Assembly (NCBI GenBank): GCA_030770535.1
Contig: JASVEC010000003.1
Location: 1,488,001-1,552,000, forward strand
Source of the DNA: Batkoa obscura
Taxonomy: Eukaryota > Entomophthoromycota > Entomophthoromycetes > Entomophthorales > Batkoaceae
Length of the DNA stretch: 64,000 nucleotides
Direction of reading: 5' to 3'
Shown: positions 57,011-64,000 of the stretch, piece after piece
Position numbering within the stretch: the stretch's first letter is position 1
Layout: each line of letters begins with the position of its first letter
Made by a program: the position numbers and the translations under genes
The notes under the pieces: generated by a model
Told to the model about the DNA's origin: nothing
What the model saw: only the letters and a program-made list of their open reading frames with translations
The model's database searches: none

Positions 57011-57179
57011 TTTTAAAATTATTTTTTCATTATAAAAAGTTTTTAAAATATTTATTGATTATGTTTTTTTTATAGTCCTTAGCAAAAAAATTAAAATTAG
57101 CTTTTAAATTATTATTTAATGAATTTTTTTATATATAACATAAAAACATCAAAATTTAAAATTTTTTTTTATTTACTTA

Positions 57180-57284
57180 TATGGGGGTGTTTTTTTTAAT
57201 TTCATCACTTTTTCCATTTTTTAAGCGTTGTTTGAGCGGAAAGATTGTTAGTAAAATTCTTAAATAAAAAAATATATCCTCATA
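57180..57284 (+). mobile_element. MITE unit, forward
   Basis: TATGGGGGTGTTTTTTTTAA to AAATATATCCTCATA, 105 bp, with TTTTTTAAGCGTTGTTTGAG as core. Flanked by TA on both sides (TTACTTA before, TA-TGTC after). Confidence 0.87.
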
Positions 57285-58135
57285 TGTCTTATAAAATATT
57301 TGTTGCTAAACTTATTTTATGATAAATCATTTTTAAACTAAACAACATTTATATTAAAAAATTAATTATGATTTCGGAGAGTCGTCTAACGATCTTTAAA
57401 ACTTTGATATTAACTTGGGCTTTATCGCGTTTAAGTTACTTCACAAAAATATTGAAAGTTTAAATAGGTGTTTAAAATGTATTCATTTTTCTAGTAAAAA
57501 TTTCCTTATGCTATTAAATATCTATAAATAGCAATTATTAGCATTGAAGATTTAATTAATGAGTAAAGCCACTTTATAAAGCAAAGCACCAAACCAAACA
57601 TCACATAAATATGTAACTAAAACAACATAAAGTATAATTTAGTGTAGTATAAACAATTGATGAAGCGTTATAAAATAGTTCGTAAATTTTATTCTCAGAT
57701 CGTTCTAGAACTCTAATTTCATTTTAGTAATATAATAGTCTTAATCTTAAATTACCATTAATTCATCCATTGCCAACTAAAAAATATGAATAAGACAATA
57801 AATTGGTTTATTTAAATACTATTGACAATTTTAACTTACAAATTTCAAAGAGATTAAAAACAATATCTGTATAAAAATTGCATGAAGAGATAGGATAGTA
57901 AATGTCTGGCAAATTCGATTATTATATATTTACTTCGAATACATTGAATTCGATCCTTGAGTCAGACCATTTAGAAGGTTTTACTTTTAAAGTTTCAATT
58001 GAAAAGGCTTCAGTTATTAGTTTAGGATTGCCAAACTATTTTTTCAGAATTAGTAAATAGGTAATAAATTACAAAGCTTTTATAAAACCTAGAAAAGCTA
58101 CTAAAATTAAAAAAATTGTAAACTTTGGATTAACA
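57285..58135. other. Intergenic with one small open frame
   Basis: About 850 bp without a recognised gene, apart from the 52-codon frame at 57902-58060 listed separately. Otherwise AT-rich with no repeat I can place. Confidence 0.45.
57902..58060 (+). CDS. Small open frame, 52 aa, uncertain
   Basis: ATG to TAG with a mixed, protein-like composition (MSGKFDYYIFTSNTLNSILE, then GFTFKVSIEKASVISLGLPN), unlike the Ile/Tyr/Lys-dominated chance frames of this AT-rich DNA. It has no recognised domain. It lies about 75 bp upstream of a MITE dimer and 1.2 kb upstream of the zinc-finger paralogue. It could be a small gene, the first exon of a lost gene, or chance. Confidence 0.3.
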   Translation: MSGKFDYYIFTSNTLNSILESDHLEGFTFKVSIEKASVISLGLPNYFFRISK

Positions 58136-58342
58136 TATGGGGGTGTTTTTTTTGGTTTCATTATTTTTTCCATTTTTTAAGCACTATTTGAATGGAAAGA
58201 TTGTTAGTAAAATTCTTAAACAAAAAAATACTTCCCCATATGGGGATGCGTTCTTGTGTTTAAGAATTTTACTAACAATCTTTCCATTCAAATAGTACTT
58301 AAAAGAGGAAAAAGTAATGAAGCCAAAAAAAACACCTCCATA
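58136..58342. mobile_element. MITE head-to-head dimer
   Basis: A forward unit (TATGGGGGTG ... TTCCCCATA) joined to a reverse unit sharing the central CCCCATATGGGGATG, ending AAACACCTCCATA; 207 bp. The two halves are close inverses over their whole length, apart from small indels. Third dimer of this shape in the window. Confidence 0.88.
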
Positions 58343-58533
58343 TATATAATCTAAACTTTAGTATTGTCTTCTAGGGTTTTCTAGAATGCTAATGCTTCAT
58401 GGGATTATAAAAGAATTACAATAATTGAAAAGGCCGATTGCTTAGTTTGACTTGTATTTTTTATCTGAACTAACATGGTTTATACGTTTCCGGTTTCAGA
58501 TTAGCCTTACATTATCTATTCCAATAAGTAAAT

Positions 58534-58631
58534 AGATGGAGATGTATTTTTTTGTTCAAGAATTTTACTAACTTTTCCACTCAAACAGCATTTGAAAAAT
58601 GGAAAATAATGAAACCAAAAAAACACTCTGA
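58534..58631 (-). mobile_element. MITE unit, reverse, internally shortened
   Basis: AGATGGAGATGTATTTTTTT to AAAAAACACTCTG. The segment between ACTAAC and TTTTCCACTCAAACAGC is about 8 bp shorter than in other units. It lies 190 bp beyond the dimer at 58136. Confidence 0.75.
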
Positions 58632-59227
58632 ATAAAAACAGTCCAAGTAGCAAGGTTTTTTGACTTGCATAACCTACTGTTTTCTTATAGAAGATATTAT
58701 TGGATATCTGTATTTCCTCTGGGCTTTATAGTCCCAAAATTCTTTAAATGTTATTAAACTTTGATATACAATCACATTTACTACTAGGTAATAGTTTAAT
58801 TTAATATCAAAACAATGACTAAATATCAATTTTTTTTGGAAATTTTTTAGTAAAATAATGACACATTTAGACATTAGAATGAAAAGATACTAAATAAAAT
58901 AAAATTACAGTTGTAATAGTGAGGACGGCATAATTAATGTTTTCAAATAATAAACCAATTTAATACTTTATCAATTGCATAATATTATAAAGTTTATAAT
59001 TAAAATAAACTATTTTAAAAAAAAATTATGGTAGCCAAATTACTTTATCTTTTTATAGTAACACATCGGGTAATTTACTAAAAAAGGCAAATGGGTTAAA
59101 ACTCTAATAAACTGAACTAAAAATATACTTCACCACATTGCAAACGTTACATTAGGTCGCTATAAATAATAATGAATATGTTACTAATTACAAAACTAAA
59201 CTGAAAAGCTTTAAATTTTTTATTTTA
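58632..59227. other. Intergenic, upstream of zinc-finger paralogue 2
   Basis: About 600 bp, no gene. The last ~60 bp are A/T- and C-containing leader-like sequence. Confidence 0.45.
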
Positions 59228-59818
59228 ATGATGTACAATGCACCTTATGGTATAAATGGCACAAATAATCAGCTTAAATCATCTGAATTTAATCCCGTTT
59301 TGACTTTATATTCTTATAAGGTACTCTATATGGGCAAAATTTATCTGGATTTCACACAATTGGGGCCAGTGTTTGGTGACTATGTTTTGACTCCTTTCTT
59401 TCCCTTACCGATCACTGCTTCTAATCCATATTTTAATGGATTAGAAATGATGAATGTAAAAGGCAGTTTTGCTTTAATGAATTCATCTTTTGAGCCGCCT
59501 TGTGGTGGATATTATAATATTGATTCTAAAATACTCGATACTCCTATGCCAACCGTGAATTCAGATGATATAATATATCATAATAAAGGTCACGGATGCA
59601 ACTTAAAAGTATCTAAGGAAAATCAACTCATGATTTACCAATGTGATATCTGTAGAAAAGTGTTTAACCGAAAATATGTACTAGAGCGTCATCGTGGATT
59701 GCATAGTAATAAACGGGAGTATCATTGTAAACCTTGTGATATAGGATTCTACAGGAAAGATGTTTACGATCGTCATTTAGCAACAAAAAAATGCATGAAA
59801 GCCCATAAAATAATCTAA
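59228..59818 (+). CDS. C2H2 zinc-finger protein, paralogue 2
   Basis: 196 aa, one exon. The start could be the first or second Met (MMYNAPYGINGTNNQLKSSE); paralogue 1 begins with a single Met, which favours the second. Same layout as 43299-43877: a variable ~130-aa N-terminal half rich in Pro, Tyr, Asn and Ser, then a canonical C2H2 finger (YQCDICRKVFNRKYVLERH) and a C2HC finger (CKPCDIGFYRKDVYDRHL, ending TKKCMKAH). The finger block is about 80% identical between the two, the N-terminal half much less. Likely a lineage-specific transcription factor family; the role is unknown. Confidence 0.85.
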   Translation: MMYNAPYGINGTNNQLKSSEFNPVLTLYSYKVLYMGKIYLDFTQLGPVFGDYVLTPFFPLPITASNPYFNGLEMMNVKGSFALMNSSFEPPCGGYYNIDSKILDTPMPTVNSDDIIYHNKGHGCNLKVSKENQLMIYQCDICRKVFNRKYVLERHRGLHSNKREYHCKPCDIGFYRKDVYDRHLATKKCMKAHKII

Positions 59819-62800
59819 TATTGTTATCTTAACTTTATTTGAGATGAAATTTTTGTACATGTTTGTTGAATTTTAAAATTGAATTGTAAATTTAAAATGA
59901 AACAGTCTTTTAACTAGTTTTGTGTATTACAAATTATTTTAACTTTTGCTTTTATTTTCTTCAGAATAAGAATACAAATGTATGGTCCGAAAAAATCAAT
60001 TTCTTTAAACATATTCAATCATAAATTTAAACTATGTATTTTGCTATTGTAAAAATCACTGAAGGACATCAGTTGTATATCTATACCCTTTATTAGAAAG
60101 AGGCAATTTGAACGGCTCTAGACCCCTTTAGTTTCATAATTATAACAATAGGATTAAATATTTGTATTTGAAAACGATAAATATGGTATAACACTAATAA
60201 ATTAGCAATTACTCGTAGGGATCCAAGGATTTTAGAAAGTTTAGAACTTGGAAACAGAACCAGATTTTGATTTTAGGTAAATAAAAATTATTTATAGCAT
60301 CTTCCGAAAGTAATAAATATACTACCAGTGAATTATAATATCCCATAATCAATCATTTATTTTAAATTGAAGTAGTTCATAATCAAGTTAACCTTATATA
60401 CTATTATAGTTGTTGGTGATATGAAAATTTCTTTAGTTGTTTAATATTAAATAATACATTTATCTCATTTATAGGATGATCGGAAAATTTAACCGTGTAG
60501 TTAAGGTATATAGTTGTGTAAATTGAAATACTACATTTAAAAAGTTTAAAATCTCGAAAAAGATGCTTTAACTATGGAGAGAAGTAGATTAACCTAAAAA
60601 TAATGTCATTTTATCATGTATCATGTATTTTTAGTACATATCACTGCTATTGATGATTTTTTTGATGCTATTTCAACAACCAAAAAAAGTATATTTAAAC
60701 AAAACTTATTTGCTTCCTTGGAATTAAATCTGTATTAATATTATTAATTAATTGACATAGTGCTTGAACTTTAAATGACATGAGATATAGCGGATAGAGT
60801 ATGAATTTAATAGCTATTTGATAAAAAAATACTAATGGTTCTTTAAAAAGATAATCATTTAAATGTTGTACTTCAATTTTCTACGAGTATTCCATATTTT
60901 TTAAATGAGGCATCCAAGGTCCCTTTTAGCATTTAGTTTTTAAAAAAGGCACTTTAAATTATTTTTATTCCCCAATTTTTACTAATCTAACTTAAATTAG
61001 TAGGAAATGATTTTTAACATGACATTCCTAACCGCTAGGTGTTGAAGCTACTAGATATTCCAAAATAAATTAAATCGGTACTTTTCTACTTAAAGGCTCT
61101 ATTAACAAAGATTAAGCAGTACTAATTTCTAACTTATAGTTAATTTAGACAATTAAAATTCCTTGTTTTGCCTCCCAGTACTCATCCTGCCAAAGATGTG
61201 TATTTATTAAAGGCTAACCGTGAGTCCATCTAAGTGCCCTCTGGAGAGAGGGGTCAGATAAAAGTCAGCAATAATGTAAATTTTGAGGAGTTTTTACATA
61301 AACAAGCGATCCAAAAATATATTTAAAGATTTTTAAAATAGTGATATAAATATACTCATTTTAAGGTATCTATAGAGTGATTATTTTGGGTTTGTGCCTA
61401 AGTTTTACTATCACCTATAATAAAATTTTAAATTCAAAGGGTACAGTAATCGATGTATAACATTACATGTTTCTTACCCGAACAATTTATTAATGTATAA
61501 GCTGTTTATTAAAAAAAAATTATACTATTTACAGATCTTACTTAATTACTGGAGTCTTGGGACGAATATTCTTATCAAGTAGATACTCCCAGATTATTTC
61601 ATCCAAGTTATAAACACATATATATATACAAGACCGAAAATTTAATCTCTAGTTTAATTTAGATTTATACAACATTAAAGTGTAAGGCTCTTTTAAAAGC
61701 TTTACAATTAAAATTGACACCTCTTTATTTTAAAAGGTTTGCTCAAAACTCAACACTTTTTGTATTTAAAATTTGTAGGCACTTCTTAAGTACGTTTTGG
61801 TGTTTATTATGTCAAATATATTAGTTTAATGAACCATATAATTATTTATACCACATACCTCACTGTTTCTTTTATTCATGTGCTCGATCAGTAGAATATC
61901 TTTAAATGGCTTAATACCCTTTATAATTTCTTTTGCGTAAATGTTCTTTATGTAGGTTCAAGTTATTATAACAAAGTTCAAATCGGTTAAACTAAGCATG
62001 GCTCAATTGCCTTTAGATAGCAAGCCTAATTCCCCAATAACAGCAGCTGCCACGCAAAAAAAGTCAACTTCATTTTAAAAGTGTAGTTGAAATTTATAAT
62101 AAATTTTTAAAAATTTTTTTTTTTAAATCAGAGCAGTTTTTAAACTTATTTCTTTATAATGATCTATTGTAGTACCTTTCTTTCTATTTACTTTCTTACT
62201 AAATAGTCTGATTTTTGATATAGTGTTTGGGTAGGTTTTATCTTCACTATTACTATTACTTGTAAGAAATATATTCGCTAATTTAAACTAGGATGTCATC
62301 TATCTATGTATTTTTCTATAACCCTAGTTGAAGCACAAGTCCAGGCTTAAACATTTCCATTCAAGGGGATTGTAGTTTGAAGTGAAGGCTAATGCTTTGA
62401 TTTAATTGAGCAATATATTGCTTGAACTATATGCTAAAAAGATCAAATTTTAAATTTATAATAAAATCGGATAGTTTGTCAACTATAGGAATTAAACCGT
62501 TAACTATATTCAAAAAGAACAACCCAGTTAATTTTAAAGAAAACTTCGTATAAACTTATATAGTAGTAAATAGTAGTAATTTTAGACAAAGTCTATTTGT
62601 GAGAAAAAGTTAAAAATTCAAGGATTCATCTTATTGTTTAATTGAACTCATACTATAAATAGAAGATATGCCAGTGTTTAAATTTATTTTAAACATTTAG
62701 TATTCGTCTATAAATTTGTGAACGCTATATTATGAACCTTAAGCTTTTATTTTATATATTTACAAAAAGAATACTGGTCTATTTATATAGTAATTAATTG

Positions 62801-62865
62801 TCTTTCAATAAGCTATTTTGGTGGAAAATACATATTTAAATAAATAAATTAAAACTACATCCCTA
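59819..62865. other. Long gene-free stretch
   Basis: About 3 kb with no frame above chance, no tRNA and no shared repeat. The exception in composition is 61180-61270, which is locally GC-richer and holds a perfect 6-bp hairpin, CCCTCTGGAGAGAGGG. A 26-codon frame starts at 61998 (MAQLPLDSKPNSPITAAATQ) with good composition but is too short to call. Old, decayed gene remains are possible. Confidence 0.5.
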
Positions 62866-62970
62866 TATAGGGGTGTTTTTTTTGGCTTCATCACTTTTTC
62901 CATCTTTTAAGCGCTATTTGAGTGGAAAAATTGTTAATAAAATCCTTAAACACAAAAATACATCCCCATA
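62866..62970 (+). mobile_element. MITE unit, forward
   Basis: TATAGGGGTGTTTTTTTTGG to AAATACATCCCCATA, 105 bp, near the family consensus. Directly before it ACTACATCCCTATA looks like the end of another unit that has otherwise been lost. Confidence 0.87.
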
Positions 62971-64000
62971 TATAATTATTTTATAAGTGATAGTTTAATG
63001 CCAAACCACCAGAAACAAAATTTTAAATAAACTTAATCCCAACCTGAATATTACCTTTTGTTATTAAATCACAAATGATACGTATTTTAAACAGATCATT
63101 TAACGTTTTAATTATTACACTTGCTACATTTATTATGTAAGAGAAGTAATATGCTTTGTCAATCTCAAATAAGTTTATCAATTTAATTACTAAATAGTTA
63201 CTGCATACATAGAATAATCATTTCATATTATACTTTGTGTTAATCACAATTTTTAATATCGAAAGTATAATTTAATAAACAACTATTTGATTGGGCTTTA
63301 TCACCATTAATTTAATTAGTTATGTTAAATATAGCTTGCATATAAAAACCGAGGTATTGAAAATTAAATTAAATTAAAACCATAAACTTTAAAAACTGGC
63401 ATTTCTATTGTTTCAAATCTTATGGGTTTTTAACTATTCTTTTAAGATAATTAACTTTTTTAATAATCGCAACTTTACATTTAGTGGCAATTTCAATAAT
63501 CGCATTACTTCAGCCAATAGTAATCACAATATATAATTATAAACTCGGACCAATTTTCTATAGCATCAACTTTTATTTCATCACTAGCATTAATAACCTG
63601 GGTTAAAGTTGACTAAACTTACAGAAAAGGATGTGGTATTTGTTTTAATTCTTTTTTTATTTATGGTCTACAAAAACGTGAAAAAGTGACTTTTTTCTTT
63701 ATTTGTATATATCGGAAACTCGTTTTATTTTAGTAATAATTTTTAGAATTAAATTAGCTTTGGCTTTGTTATTTTAATGCTAAGAGTTTATACTTTAGGA
63801 TAGTTATACATCACCACAATATATTATATTGGGATAAATCAATATAAATAGGATATGAAGTTCGATCACTTTCATCAAATTTAATAAATTACGAAATTAG
63901 TTCAACATGAATGAGAGTCTGTCTATGAATATGTTCGTCAAAGATGATATCAAGCAACTTTATTTTACTCCTAACTTCAATTTATATTATTATAACACCC
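62971..64000. other. AT-rich intergenic DNA to window end
   Basis: About 1 kb with no gene or shared repeat that I can support. A gene could begin just beyond the window. Confidence 0.45.

Noticed and set aside
1-64000. CRISPR arrays, bacterial operons or a biosynthetic cluster
   Set aside because: None is seen. Gene order is that of an ordinary fungal chromosome, and the repeats are dispersed hairpins and LTRs rather than regularly spaced units.

Overview
This window is nuclear DNA from a very AT-rich, intron-rich fungus. The gene set (MON1, RPF2, HOS2-type deacetylase, DBP7, COY1/CASP golgin, PIG-S, RAD23, mevalonate kinase, RPN2, PBS2-like MAPKK, fungalysin, CsbD-like proteins), GT-AG introns mostly of 45-70 nt, the standard code and eukaryotic tRNA genes all point to fungi. 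The base composition and Asn-rich runs would suit an early-diverging lineage such as Entomophthorales, but genus and phylum cannot be settled from this window. Most gene models below were built by hand from reading frame plus splice signals, and every exon sum was checked to be a multiple of three.

Layout. 0-4 kb is a tRNA/repeat region: two tRNA-Asn genes, short hairpin DNA elements (MITEs) and two solo LTRs facing each other as a 386-bp identical inverted repeat. 4-41 kb is gene-dense, with alternating convergent and divergent pairs whose 3' ends lie 60-130 bp apart: MON1, an unknown 556-aa protein, RPF2, an unknown six-exon gene, a class I HDAC, a fungalysin protease, cytosolic prolyl-tRNA synthetase, DBP7, an unknown acidic protein, an OSGIN-like flavoprotein, COY1/CASP, PIG-S, RAD23, mevalonate kinase and RPN2. 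A second tRNA/LTR/MITE patch interrupts it at 19.6-21 kb. 41-64 kb is gene-poor. It holds a C2H2 zinc-finger gene, a three-gene CsbD-like cluster, a class III aminotransferase, a MAT2B-like reductase, a PBS2-like kinase and a second zinc-finger paralogue, separated by kilobases of AT-rich DNA with MITEs, foldback repeats and another LTR pair.

Functional themes: vesicle traffic (MON1, COY1), ribosome assembly (RPF2, DBP7), the ubiquitin-proteasome system (RAD23, RPN2), sterol and GPI synthesis (mevalonate kinase, PIG-S), and stress (PBS2-like MAPKK, CsbD-like proteins). These are ordinary housekeeping genes and no operon-like system is seen. The most notable structure is in the repeats: a ~105-bp TA-flanked hairpin MITE family with about 19 units at 16 loci, including three head-to-head dimers and one dimer inside a prolyl-tRNA synthetase intron, and an LTR family with 4-bp target duplications whose best copies lie about 0.5 kb from tRNA-Asn genes.
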